NCBI GenBank assembly: GCA_013812655.1
Contig: JACCTC010000127.1
Coordinates: 25,851 to 89,850 of the forward strand
From: Deltaproteobacteria bacterium
GTDB lineage: Bacteria > Myxococcota_A > Polyangia > Haliangiales > Haliangiaceae
Direction: 5' to 3'
DNA length: 64,000 nt
The notes beneath the pieces are model-generated. The model saw nothing but the letters and a program-made list of their open reading frames with translations. It was not told the DNA's origin and searched no databases. This document shows, piece by piece, positions 47,144 through 55,409 of this stretch (within the stretch, counting starts at the first letter, position 1; each line of letters begins with the position of its first letter). Position numbers and translations under genes: made by a program.

Positions 47144-47218
47144 CTAGCGGCGACCGAGGAAGATGCCGCCACCGCCGAGGAGAAGAACGATGAGAACAAT
47201 GATGAGGATTGTGGTCAT
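47144..47218 (-). CDS. 24-residue membrane peptide (DUF3309-like miniprotein)
   Basis: ATG 47218 to TAG 47144 encodes 24 residues: MTTILIIVLIVLLL, a Gly4 turn, then IFLGRR. The hydrophobic block followed by GGGG and an aromatic/Arg end matches the start of DUF3309-type small membrane proteins, here shortened to one helix. The Arg-Arg end probably faces the cytoplasm. A TACCCT box 5 nt before ATG supports expression. Surrounded by non-coding sequence. The role is unknown; such miniproteins are often stress- or envelope-related. Confidence 0.6.
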   Translation of the reverse strand: MTTILIIVLIVLLLGGGGIFLGRR

Positions 47219-47223
47219 GACGA

Positions 47224-47229
47224 AGGGTA
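47224..47229 (-). promoter_or_regulatory. -10 box TACCCT before the 24-aa peptide
   Basis: TACCCT on the minus strand ends 5 nt before ATG 47218. Confidence 0.45.
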
Positions 47230-47345
47230 GAGCAACCCGCGTGCCTACCCGAAACCCGGTCCCAGGGGCGTTTTGAGGCGGTCGATGTCCGGTAGCGCAC
47301 GTCGAGCGCGAGCTGTCGCGCAGCGCGCGTGCACCACGCCGCGCG

Positions 47346-47762
47346 TTACATGCGGACGTTGAACATGTGGCGCACCTGCGGAAACGGCGGCTCCATCACC
47401 TCGCACTCGCCGATGCCGAGCCGTAACGTGATCTTGCTGCCGCCGCCCCACGGCCACCACAGTCCGTAGAGCACGAGCCCACCGGCCTTGCCTGCCATCA
47501 GCATCTGGCCCCCGCGAAGCCCACCGCTGCGCGAGCAGATCTCCTGGAGGCCGGTCGGCGCATTGACAAGCGTCGCCGAGGTCCACGCATAGGTCAGCAG
47601 CGTCGCGGCGCTCTCCCGCGCAGCCAGCTCCTGGGCCTTGTCGAACGCCGACGCGATCATCGTGAACCGCGAATCCCACTCCCACGTCGGCGACGGCCAC
47701 GTGCTCTGGAAGAGCCGCAGCTTCTCCATCAGCGCCTCCCAGTCGTGGTCTTGCGGTTCCAT
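47346..47762 (-). CDS. Hypothetical protein
   Basis: 138 residues from ATG 47762 (three residues could be added). Trp-rich (SPTWEWDSRF, LWWPWGGGS). No signal peptide or known motif. The segment AGKAGGLVLYGLWWPWGGGS contains a short hydrophobic stretch. Coding judged from codon bias and composition only. Confidence 0.55.
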   Translation of the reverse strand: MEPQDHDWEALMEKLRLFQSTWPSPTWEWDSRFTMIASAFDKAQELAARESAATLLTYAWTSATLVNAPTGLQEICSRSGGLRGGQMLMAGKAGGLVLYGLWWPWGGGSKITLRLGIGECEVMEPPFPQVRHMFNVRM

Positions 47763-47885
47763 CGCGCGCATCGTACCGCGTCAGGCCGGCGTCAGCGATC
47801 GAGCGCGGCGCGGAAAGCTGTTGCACCGCCAGCGCGCGGCCCGCACATTCGAATGGCCGTTCAACACCGGCGAAAGGACACCCCG

Positions 47886-48608
47886 ATGCAAACCTACAAG
47901 CACGATTACACCGAGCCCATCTCGAGCCGAGACATCCAGCCGATCTTCGACTTGCTAGCCAGTTACCGTTCTCAACTCGCGCAGCACCCATTCCTGGTCG
48001 CCGCGCAACACCACGAGCTCTCGACGGAGATTCTCCTCGAGCTCGCGTTTCACCAGTACAGCGACTCGATCCTGTGGATCCCGATGCTGGCGCAGATGAA
48101 GCAAGGGGCCGTGCGCTCGCGTCGCCTGCAGATCGCGATCGAGGACAACATCGCGCACGAGGCGGGCATCGGCCGGGATGGATCGACCTCGCACGTCACG
48201 CTCGCCGTGCAGATGATCCGATCGCTCGGCGTGCGCGCGCTCGACGCGTTCCCGACGGCGACGTTCGGGCGCTCGGCAACCCTGTGGCTGTCGGACGAGT
48301 TCGTCGGCCAGCGCGAGCCCGAGATCGCGGGCTGGTTGCTCGTCGCCGAGACGCTCGTGCCCCAGCTGTTCGCCGCTGTCGCGCCCTGTTACGAGCGGAT
48401 CGCGGGTTGCGAGACCCGCTACTTCACCGAGCACGTCGCGGTCGACAGCGACGAGCACGCGCGCTGGATGGCGGACGCTGTCATCGACGTGCTCGCGATC
48501 TACGGGTCCGCGAGCCGCGAGGTGGTGATCGCCGGCATGGTCGACGCATGGCAGGAGACCTGCGAGGTCCCCGACGAGCTGTGGAGGCGTGCATGCGCAT
48601 CGCGCTGA
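47886..48608 (+). CDS. Haem-oxygenase-like di-iron oxygenase family protein
   Basis: 240 residues with AAAGGA before ATG 47886. All-helical fold with the ligand spacing of haem-oxygenase-like di-iron oxidases/oxygenases (iron-containing redox enzymes): Glu in ILLELAFHQ, Glu/His in EDNIAHEAGIG, and DxxxH in AVDSDEHARWM. These enzymes use dioxygen on amino acids or fatty acids, often in natural-product pathways. Overlaps the next gene, an ATP-grasp ligase, by 16 bp; the pair looks like a small biosynthetic unit. Confidence 0.8.
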   Translation: MQTYKHDYTEPISSRDIQPIFDLLASYRSQLAQHPFLVAAQHHELSTEILLELAFHQYSDSILWIPMLAQMKQGAVRSRRLQIAIEDNIAHEAGIGRDGSTSHVTLAVQMIRSLGVRALDAFPTATFGRSATLWLSDEFVGQREPEIAGWLLVAETLVPQLFAAVAPCYERIAGCETRYFTEHVAVDSDEHARWMADAVIDVLAIYGSASREVVIAGMVDAWQETCEVPDELWRRACASR

Positions 48609-49561
48609 CCTACAACGAGAAGCGGTCGACCACCGAGACCGAGGCCGAGTTCGACACCCGCGCCACGATCGACGCGCTGAGCGCGCGCCTCGGGCGGCTC
48701 GGCCATCAGGTCACGGCGCTCGAGGTCGGGGGCCTGGCAAACCACTCGATCCCACGGCTGATCGATCGGCTGCGCCGGGTCGCGCCGGATGTCGTGTTCG
48801 ATCTCGCAGAGGGCGAGCGCGGCGCATTTCGCGAGGCGTTCTATCCCGCGCTCTTCGAGCAGCTCGGGCTTGCCTGCACCGGCAGCTCGCCGAGCACGCG
48901 CGCGCTGTGCCTCGACAAGGCCCTCGCGTGCCGTGTCGTCGGTGCGGCTGGCGTCGCGGTACCAGGCGGTACCGTGGTCCGCAGCGAGCGCGACCTCGCC
49001 GAGTTCGTGCGACATCCGCTCGAACCGCCGTGGATCGTCAAGCCGAACTACGAAGGCTCGAGCAAGGGCATCACGCCGGCGAGCGTCGTCGACGCTCCGG
49101 CGCTGCTCGTGGACGCGATCCGCGGGTCGCTCGCGCGCCATCCCGAGGGCGTGTTGATCGAGCACTTCGTCGACGGACTCGACGTCGCGGTCGGCTGGGT
49201 CGACGGTCTCGGCTGGCTGCCGGCGATCGCGTATCGCTACGAGCGGCGCGGCCGCCACGCGGTCTACGACTACGCGCTCAAGCACCTCGAGCCCGAGCGC
49301 GTCCGCGTCGAGATTCCCGCCGAGCTCCCTGGCGAGGTCCTGACACGCGTGCAGCTCGCCGCGACCCGCGCGTTCGCTGCACTCGGGGTCTCGGGCTACG
49401 GCCGCGCCGATTTCCGGGTAACACCCAACGAGGTCGTGTTCCTCGAGATCAATCCGTTGCCGTCACTCGGCGATGGCGAGCTGTTCGCGGCCGCAGCGAC
49501 GATCGGCGCGAGTGCCGAGGCCCTGCTCGCGTGCATCGTGCGCTCGGCGCGACCCGCCTAG
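48593..49561 (+). CDS. D-Ala-D-Ala-ligase-like ATP-grasp enzyme
   Basis: 322 residues; GGAGG precedes ATG 48593. N-terminal domain, then the ATP-grasp: LCLDKALACRVVGAAGVAVP, WIVKPNYEGSSKGI (Lys and Gly/Ser loop), LIEHFVDGLDVAVGWV, FLEINPLPSLGDGELF (Mg ligands Glu, Asn). The layout is that of D-alanine-D-alanine ligase, but genuine Ddl genes sit with mur genes; here the partner is the overlapping oxygenase, so a different amino-acid or dipeptide product is likelier. It is a recombined-looking two-gene unit. Confidence 0.82.
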   Translation: MRIALTYNEKRSTTETEAEFDTRATIDALSARLGRLGHQVTALEVGGLANHSIPRLIDRLRRVAPDVVFDLAEGERGAFREAFYPALFEQLGLACTGSSPSTRALCLDKALACRVVGAAGVAVPGGTVVRSERDLAEFVRHPLEPPWIVKPNYEGSSKGITPASVVDAPALLVDAIRGSLARHPEGVLIEHFVDGLDVAVGWVDGLGWLPAIAYRYERRGRHAVYDYALKHLEPERVRVEIPAELPGEVLTRVQLAATRAFAALGVSGYGRADFRVTPNEVVFLEINPLPSLGDGELFAAAATIGASAEALLACIVRSARPA

Positions 49562-49565
49562 GCGA

Positions 49566-50060
49566 TCACGACGCCGACGAGTCGTCATCGGAGGGCGCGT
49601 CCTTGCGGGGCGCGTCCTTGGCCGGCTCGTCATCGGTATTCCCGAGCGGCACCATGTTGCCCGGGATGCCGGGCTCGACCTGGGTACGCAGCTTCTCGCG
49701 TTCCTCCGGGCTGATGGTCGGTGCAGTCGCGCCGTCCTTCGTGGGCGCGGCGGCAAGCGCGCTCTCGGCGAGGTGCTTGTTGTGCTCGAGCCAGCGATTG
49801 AGATCGCTCGCGACGACCGCAGGGATGTTCGTGAGGTCACCGGTGAGGAGCTCCTCGACCGTCGACAGCGCGAGCTCGATGTCCGATCGCGCGCGGACGT
49901 CGTTCTCCGCGAGCCCTGCGAGCAACCCCTCGAGCTCCTGCTTGCGGGCCATGACGCGGGCGGCGATCGGCTTGCCCACGGTGGCATCGGAGCTGTTGAC
50001 GTGGCGTGGTGCCTCGTCGGAGGTCGTGTCGGTGAGAGGCAGCGCGCTGTGTTCGATCAT
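49566..50060 (-). CDS. Hypothetical helical protein
   Basis: 164 residues, mostly helical and acidic, with a disordered tail ending in DDDSSAS. No signal, membrane segment or known motif. Convergent with the ATP-grasp ligase, 5 bp apart. Residues VGKPIAARVMARKQELEGLLAGLA form a probable coiled coil. A TAGAGC box lies 6 nt before ATG. Confidence 0.6.
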   Translation of the reverse strand: MIEHSALPLTDTTSDEAPRHVNSSDATVGKPIAARVMARKQELEGLLAGLAENDVRARSDIELALSTVEELLTGDLTNIPAVVASDLNRWLEHNKHLAESALAAAPTKDGATAPTISPEEREKLRTQVEPGIPGNMVPLGNTDDEPAKDAPRKDAPSDDDSSAS

Positions 50061-50066
50061 GACGAG

Positions 50067-50072
50067 GCTCTA
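50067..50072 (-). promoter_or_regulatory. -10-like box TAGAGC before the helical protein
   Basis: TAGAGC on the minus strand ends 6 nt before ATG 50060; it lacks the terminal T. Confidence 0.35.
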
Positions 50073-50232
50073 CGCATCCGGCGTGCCGTCGGCGCACGGG
50101 TACGGCATGGCCGAAAACGCGCCACCGGGCCGCTCCTGACCGCGGTCTCACGGCGGTTACGCTCGCGCGGGCGAGTTCGCCCGTCATAGACAGCGCGCGC
50201 GCTGGGCAGTTTCGGCGGGAGGGCCCATGCAG

Positions 50233-50238
50233 TAGGGT
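50233..50238 (+). promoter_or_regulatory. -10 box TAGGGT before the spermidine-synthase-like gene
   Basis: TAGGGT ends 8 nt before ATG 50247. Confidence 0.5.
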
Positions 50239-50246
50239 CCCGCACC

Positions 50247-50987
50247 ATGGTTCCGTGGAAGGTGCTCGAAACGGTCTCGACGACAGAAGGGCAGCTCCAG
50301 CTCCGCCAGCGCGGGGAGCGGGAGTTCCTGATCATGATCGATGGCCGCGTGCTGATGACGAGCAGCGAGCGACGGTCCGAGGAGGCGGTCGCGACGCTCG
50401 CGTGCATAGAGATCGCCGACCGGCCGTCGCCGCGCGTGCTGATCGGCGGGCTTGGCATGGCGTACACGGTGCGGGCGGCGCTCGATGCGTTGCCGAAGAA
50501 GGCACAGGTCGTGGTCTCCGAGCTCACGCCACAGGTCGAGACCTGGTGCCGCGGGCCGCTCGCGCCACTGACCAAGGGCGCCGCGCTCGATCGCCGCGTC
50601 AAGGTCGTGATCAAGGATGTCTCGCGGGTGATCGAGGACGCACGTCCCGGATCGTTCGACGCGATCATCCTCGATCTCTACGAGGGCCCGCACGCCGCGC
50701 AGAAGCGGCTCAACGATCCGTTCTACGGGCGGATGGCGCTCCAGCGAAGCTACAACGCGCTGTCGATCGGCGGCGTGCTCTCGATCTGGTCCGAGGAGGT
50801 CAACTCCGTCTTCAAGAAGCGGATGATCGACGCTGGCTTCTCGACCACGGTGTCTCATCCGGGCGGCAGTCGCGCGTACGTCGTGTACCTCGGCAAGCGC
50901 GAGGAGCCGTACGTGCGACGCGAGCGACCGGTCAAGCGCCACGCGCCGTACGAGGAGCGCAGCCGGCCGCGCAAGCGACGCAGCTAG
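50247..50987 (+). CDS. Spermidine-synthase-like aminopropyl/methyltransferase fold protein
   Basis: 246 residues. Rossmann SAM-type fold: VLIGGLGMAYTVRAAL (motif I), SELTPQVETWCRG, DAIILDLYEGP (catalytic Asp in spermidine synthases), NALSIGGVLSIWSEE. The N-terminal beta-hairpin (TEGQLQLRQRGEREFLIMID) is as in SpeE. It lacks the gatekeeper loop, so it may be a SAM-dependent methyltransferase-like homologue rather than a true spermidine synthase. Arg/Lys-rich C-terminus. Confidence 0.78.
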   Translation: MVPWKVLETVSTTEGQLQLRQRGEREFLIMIDGRVLMTSSERRSEEAVATLACIEIADRPSPRVLIGGLGMAYTVRAALDALPKKAQVVVSELTPQVETWCRGPLAPLTKGAALDRRVKVVIKDVSRVIEDARPGSFDAIILDLYEGPHAAQKRLNDPFYGRMALQRSYNALSIGGVLSIWSEEVNSVFKKRMIDAGFSTTVSHPGGSRAYVVYLGKREEPYVRRERPVKRHAPYEERSRPRKRRS

Positions 50988-50997
50988 AGCGGCCAGC

Positions 50998-52038
50998 TTA
51001 GAGAGAAAAGATCCCGAGCTTGTTCGTCATGAAGCCCGGGATCAGGATCCGCTTGCGCTTCGGGTCGTAGGCAATGTCCGCGGGCGACTCGACGCCGCTG
51101 ACGACTTCCTTCCACTCGCCGCCGGGCTTGCCACGATAGACGCACTTGCCTTCCCAGCTCGACACCAGAAATTCGCCGCCCTCGATCCCGACGACGCCGT
51201 CGAGCTGGCCCTTCGGCAGCTTCTGCGCCGCGAGCTTCTTGCCCTTCGCGTTGACCTCGTAGATCTCGCCGGAGCCGAAGGTCACGACCCAGATCGAGCC
51301 CTTGTCGCCGGCCCACACGCCGTTCGGTGCGCCGAGATCCTTGTTCTTGATCCGTGGCGTGACCTTGCCGTCCTTCGCGATGTGATAGACGGCGTCGGTG
51401 CCGGTCGGCTTGAAGCTCGCGTCGAGCCCGCTGTCGGTGACGAACACGCCGCCGTTGCCGTCGGGCGTGACGTCGTTGAGGAACGTGGCGCCCTCGATCT
51501 TGATGTCGGGCTTCTGCACGCCGGCCTTGGCCTCGAACTGGCGCACGACGGTGATGTCGGCGACGAACAGCGTGTCGCCCGAGATCGCCATGCCCTTCGG
51601 CGCGTCGAGCTTGATGTCGGCTGCCGAGCCGTTGATCCACAGCCAGCTCGCGTTGCTGCGCTCGTTCGAGCCGTCAGGGTTCACGACGCTCAGGTAGCCG
51701 TTGTCGTCGGCCTCGAGCGGCGTGCCGTTGATGTTCGACACCATGTACATGTCGCGGCCGACGTCGTAGAGCACGGACTCCGGCGTCTTGAGCTCGCCCG
51801 GATCGACGAGCTTCGCGGTCGGGTCCGCACCGTCTGCCGCCGAATCTGCCGCCGAGCCCGAGCCCGTCTCCGCCGTGGAGCCGGTCGCGCTGCCGGCCTC
51901 GGCATCGGGCGTGGCCGCCGTCGGAGCGACGACCGCCGAGCCGCTGCCCACGACCTCGGTCTTCGCGGCTTCCTTCTTCTTGCACGCGGTTGCCGACGAC
52001 GCCGCCACCACGACTCCGATCCAGATGAGCTGCTTCAT
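50998..52038 (-). CDS. NHL/SMP-30-like beta-propeller lipoprotein
   Basis: 346 residues; signal MKQLIWIGVVVAASSATACKKK (lipobox ATAC). A 55-residue Ser/Ala/Asp linker, then repeated propeller strands (SVLYDVGRDMYMVSNINGTP; GMAISGDTLFVADITVVRQF; GAPNGVWAGDKGSIWVVTFG; SPADIAYDPKRKRILIPGFM). Superfamily includes SMP-30 gluconolactonases, but no clear catalytic set. The TAGGTT box is 7 nt before ATG. Confidence 0.82.
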   Translation of the reverse strand: MKQLIWIGVVVAASSATACKKKEAAKTEVVGSGSAVVAPTAATPDAEAGSATGSTAETGSGSAADSAADGADPTAKLVDPGELKTPESVLYDVGRDMYMVSNINGTPLEADDNGYLSVVNPDGSNERSNASWLWINGSAADIKLDAPKGMAISGDTLFVADITVVRQFEAKAGVQKPDIKIEGATFLNDVTPDGNGGVFVTDSGLDASFKPTGTDAVYHIAKDGKVTPRIKNKDLGAPNGVWAGDKGSIWVVTFGSGEIYEVNAKGKKLAAQKLPKGQLDGVVGIEGGEFLVSSWEGKCVYRGKPGGEWKEVVSGVESPADIAYDPKRKRILIPGFMTNKLGIFSL

Positions 52039-52045
52039 GACCCGG

Positions 52046-52051
52046 AACCTA
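52046..52051 (-). promoter_or_regulatory. -10 box TAGGTT before the propeller lipoprotein
   Basis: TAGGTT on the minus strand ends 7 nt before ATG 52038. Confidence 0.5.
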
Positions 52052-52065
52052 ACCCGAGCGCTGGC

Positions 52066-52464
52066 TCAGCGCTTCAGCACGAGCGCGCCGAGCTTGGTGC
52101 CGCCCTCGGTCAGCGCCAGCTCCTGGGTCATGTCCGGATCGCTCGCGGTCATGATGACGGTCGTTCCGCCAGCCTGGCTGGCGACCTTGTACGTGCCGTC
52201 GATCGCGGCGTCGTACAGCATGTTGCGATACGTGCCGTCGGCGCGAAACGTGATCGAGTGACAGCCGCCGCGACTCCCGGCCGGCGCGCAGTCGCCCATG
52301 TACACGCGCTCGGTCGCGAAGTGCATGCCGCTGGGGCCGAGCATCGCGGCGGGTGACGGCCCGCTCGGGTTCGTCGTGGTCGTCGATGGTGATTTCGGGC
52401 CACACGCGCTCGCGGCAATGACGAGCCAGGCGGTCAGGCAGACGACGGGCAACCAGCGCTTCAT
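52066..52464 (-). CDS. Small lipoprotein, META/heat-shock-like fold possible
   Basis: 132 residues from ATG 52464; signal MKRWLPVVCLTAWLVIAASACG. The body (SITFRADGTYRNMLYDAAIDGTYKV) is beta-rich with a Gly-Thr-Tyr turn like lipocalin or META-type domains. Two Cys in GDCAPAGSRGGCHS may form a disulfide. Function unknown. TACCGT lies 6 nt before the start. Confidence 0.7.
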   Translation of the reverse strand: MKRWLPVVCLTAWLVIAASACGPKSPSTTTTNPSGPSPAAMLGPSGMHFATERVYMGDCAPAGSRGGCHSITFRADGTYRNMLYDAAIDGTYKVASQAGGTTVIMTASDPDMTQELALTEGGTKLGALVLKR

Positions 52465-52470
52465 GGCGGC

Positions 52471-52476
52471 ACGGTA
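52471..52476 (-). promoter_or_regulatory. -10 box TACCGT, leaderless promoter of a small lipoprotein
   Basis: TACCGT on the minus strand ends 6 nt before ATG 52464. Confidence 0.5.
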
Positions 52477-52507
52477 GCGCGTGCCCAAACGTGTCGCGAG
52501 TTGCTGG

Positions 52508-55012
52508 CTACTCGGCGAGCTCGACGGCCAGTGACAGCCGCTCGGAGGCTGGTGCCAGATCGAGCGTCAGCTCGCCGCGCTGCTCCGCGTGCTCGGCCTC
52601 GAGGATGCCGCGCCCCGTCGGTACGTCGGTCAGCCGGAAGTTGCCGTCGGCATCGGTGATCGTCGAGGCGGTGCCGAGCCGGACCTTCGCGCCGGCGACG
52701 CGCCGGCCGTGGCGATCGCGGACGACGCCTGCGAGGGTCGCACCGCGCGCGAGCTCGAGCGCGACATCCTGGAGCACGCGGCCGATCCGGATCGTCACCG
52801 TCTTCTGCGCGCGGCCGTAGCCCGTCGCGGTCGCGGCGAGCTTCCACTCGCCCGCCGCGAGCCCGCGGAGCTCGACGGTGCCGCGCGCGTCGGTCGTACG
52901 CGCGAGCGCCTGGCCGTCGGGACCGACGAGCTCCACGCGGACCGCCGCGAGGCCCGCCCCGCTGTGCGCATCGCGGATCATCGCGCGAGCACCGCCACCG
53001 GCGTCGAGCCGGAGCTCGGACCAGCGATCGCTCTCGAGCGTCGCGCGCTTGCTTGGGAAGCTCGCCGACGCGAGCTCGACGACGTAGCGGCCATTCGCCA
53101 TCCGCTCGAGCACGAAGCGACCCTGCGCGTCGGTGATCGCGGTTCGCCGGGTCGGCCCGTCGACGACGCGCACCGTGACGCCGCCCGCCGCGCCACCCTC
53201 GGGATCGAGCACCTGACCGCGCAGCTGCGCGTTCTCGATCGTCAGCTTGAACTCCTCGCGGCGCTGCGTGCGTGCCTCGCCGAGCGTGATCGTGCGCGAG
53301 GTCTCGCCGTGGCCCGGTGCCGTGACGCCGAGCGTGATCTTCCCCGACAGCGATCGCACCGTGAACTCGCCGTGGCGATCCGTCATCGCCTTCGCGACCT
53401 TGTGCGCGGTCTCGCCAAGCCCCGCGCTCGCGAGGATCGTCGCGCCCGCGATCGGACCATCGCGGCCGAGCACGCGGCCGGTGAGCAGCACACCTGCACG
53501 CAGCGCGATGGTCACGCCGGTCGTCGCCTCGCCGCTGCGAACGACGAACGCAGCGCTCGCACCGGGTGCGAGCTCGGAACCGAAGGCCGCCGCGACGAAC
53601 GAGCCCGGCGCGACGCCGTCGATGCGAAACGCGCCGTTCGCGTCGGTCGTGAACCGGCTGACCGCAGGCGGCGTGCGCAGCGGTTCGCGCCTCGTCGCGA
53701 GGGCTGCGTCGACGGGCTCGACCTCGCGCTGCACCGGCAGCACGACCGCGTGGCGCAAGAGCGGCTCCGGATCGAGATACCAGGTGCGGCCGCCGCGCTC
53801 GTGGGTCAGCGCGAAGTGGAGGTGAGGCAGCGAGCGCGTGAACCCGGTCGAGCCGAGCGTGCCGACCGGATCGCCGGCGCGGATCGCCTGACCGACCTCG
53901 AGGCCTGGGCGGATCTCGTCGAGGTGCATGTAGAAGGTCTTGAGACCGCCGCCGTGCTCGATCGCGACGACCCGGCCTGCCTCGGTGCGGCTCTCGGCGA
54001 AGATCGTCGCGACCTCACCATCGGCCATCGCGTGCACGGTCGTGCCGCGGATCCGGCCGAGATCGAGGCCGCAATGGCCGCGCCCGCACTCCGCCGGCCG
54101 CGAGCCCGGGCGCGGCGCGCCGAACCGCGACGAGTCGTTGACGGGTAGCAGGCGCGTGCCGGCAAGCGGGTGCACCCAGCGCACCTCCGAGGCGCCGAGG
54201 TTGAATGGCCGCTGGGTCGTCGACGCGCTGCCGGCCTGCTCGCGCAGCACGATGGTCGCGTTCGGCACCGGTGCACCCGCGCTGTCGACGACGGTGCCAC
54301 TGACGCTGCCCGCGCGCACGGTGCGGATCGCGAGCGCGCTGGCGTCGTCGGTGACGTGCAGGATCTGATCGGCCGCCTGCACGAAGCCCGGCACCGTGCT
54401 CTCGACGCGCCAGTGTCCATACGGGATGCCGTCGAGCACGAACGCTCCCGTCTCGTCGACGCCGGCGATGTGAACGACATGATCGAGATCGCGCGGCACG
54501 AGCTGGACGGTCGAGCCCGCCGGCACTGGACCGTCGACGATCAGCTGACCGGTGACGCGGCTCGCCGGTCCGAGCACGAGCTCGGTCGTCACGTCCGCGG
54601 TGAGCTCGGCAAGCCGCAAGATCGGCGACGCGGCCGTCGGGGCCGTCGCCCAGATCTCGTATGCGCCGGGCGCGAGATCGAGAAACTGCACGACGCCATC
54701 GCGATCGCTGCGCGCGGTGACGAACGCCGGACGGCTGCCATCGGTGATCGAGACCTCGGCACCGGCGAGCGGCGCGCCATGCGCGATCACGCGTGCGGTG
54801 AGGTGCGGACGCCGGGCGACCGGCGCGGCCACGGGCGGATCGATCGCGGGCTGTGGTGGCGCGGCTGTGCGGGGCGCAGGCGTGTTCGCCGGGCTGGGCC
54901 GCGGCGCAGTCGCGCGACCGCTGATCCCCACCGCCGCGACGGCGACGACGACGGGCACGGTGAAGCCAACCCGGCGACACCGTCTCCGGATGTCATCCAG
55001 CCGCGATGCCAT
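52508..55012 (-). CDS. Membrane-anchored M23 peptidase flanked by carboxypeptidase-regulatory-like repeats
   Basis: 834 residues. One N-terminal helix (VGFTVPVVVAVAAVGISG). Residues about 60-290 and 440-834 hold repeated Ig-fold regulatory units (GQLIVDGPVPAGSTVQLVPR; GVVRDRHGRRVAGAKVRLGT and others, at least six). Between them, about 290-420, is an M23 (LytM) domain with Zn ligands in GHCGLDLG (His 313, Asp 317) and HLHF (about 396-398), both intact. M23 enzymes cut peptidoglycan cross-links; the surrounding repeats probably position it in the periplasm. Confidence 0.87.
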   Translation of the reverse strand: MASRLDDIRRRCRRVGFTVPVVVAVAAVGISGRATAPRPSPANTPAPRTAAPPQPAIDPPVAAPVARRPHLTARVIAHGAPLAGAEVSITDGSRPAFVTARSDRDGVVQFLDLAPGAYEIWATAPTAASPILRLAELTADVTTELVLGPASRVTGQLIVDGPVPAGSTVQLVPRDLDHVVHIAGVDETGAFVLDGIPYGHWRVESTVPGFVQAADQILHVTDDASALAIRTVRAGSVSGTVVDSAGAPVPNATIVLREQAGSASTTQRPFNLGASEVRWVHPLAGTRLLPVNDSSRFGAPRPGSRPAECGRGHCGLDLGRIRGTTVHAMADGEVATIFAESRTEAGRVVAIEHGGGLKTFYMHLDEIRPGLEVGQAIRAGDPVGTLGSTGFTRSLPHLHFALTHERGGRTWYLDPEPLLRHAVVLPVQREVEPVDAALATRREPLRTPPAVSRFTTDANGAFRIDGVAPGSFVAAAFGSELAPGASAAFVVRSGEATTGVTIALRAGVLLTGRVLGRDGPIAGATILASAGLGETAHKVAKAMTDRHGEFTVRSLSGKITLGVTAPGHGETSRTITLGEARTQRREEFKLTIENAQLRGQVLDPEGGAAGGVTVRVVDGPTRRTAITDAQGRFVLERMANGRYVVELASASFPSKRATLESDRWSELRLDAGGGARAMIRDAHSGAGLAAVRVELVGPDGQALARTTDARGTVELRGLAAGEWKLAATATGYGRAQKTVTIRIGRVLQDVALELARGATLAGVVRDRHGRRVAGAKVRLGTASTITDADGNFRLTDVPTGRGILEAEHAEQRGELTLDLAPASERLSLAVELAE

Positions 55013-55137
55013 GCACCTCGTGGTGCAGCGATCGTGCCCGCACGTGGTCGGGGCCGCGCGCGAGGTTGCACGGTTGGCACGCCGGCACAGTTGCCAGTTT
55101 GGACCTCGACGCCGAACCCCGTGCCGAAACGGCAGCG

Positions 55138-55332
55138 TTACCCCGGGGCGTCATCGCACCGCACGCAGGTCAGCTCGACCCCGATCCGGCTCGCGCGACC
55201 CTCGGCGGTGACGACCCACGGCCGCAGCTGGAACGGCGGCTTGTGCCGGACGTGCTGGCCGTGACCGCACGCGAGCTCCGCGACCCAGTCGCCATGCTCG
55301 TCGAGATGAAAGCCGGTGATCGCGCGCTGCAT
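55138..55332 (-). CDS. DUF3565 small protein
   Basis: 64 residues: MQRAITGFHLDEHGDWVAEL, then CGHGQHVRH, RPWVV, and CVRCDD. This matches the DUF3565 pattern, with four Cys/His-rich positions suggesting a small zinc ribbon. Conserved in many proteobacteria; function unknown. Divergent, 77 bp from the next gene, with overlapping promoters. Confidence 0.88.
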   Translation of the reverse strand: MQRAITGFHLDEHGDWVAELACGHGQHVRHKPPFQLRPWVVTAEGRASRIGVELTCVRCDDAPG

Positions 55333-55344
55333 GTTGGAAGTTTG

Positions 55345-55350
55345 TATGAT
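55345..55350 (+). promoter_or_regulatory. -10 box TATGAT before the HEAGH membrane protein
   Basis: TATGAT ends 5 nt before an in-frame ATT at 55356, and 59 nt before the first GTG (55410). Confidence 0.45.
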
Positions 55351-55409
55351 CGCTCATTCGCATCCAACTCGAACCCTGGAAGCCAGTCGAGCGCCACCAC
55401 CTGATCGGC

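Noticed and set aside
48593..49561. Housekeeping D-alanine-D-alanine ligase (ddl)
   Set aside because: The fold fits, but the gene overlaps an oxygenase and is far from any mur cluster, so the name would over-claim.
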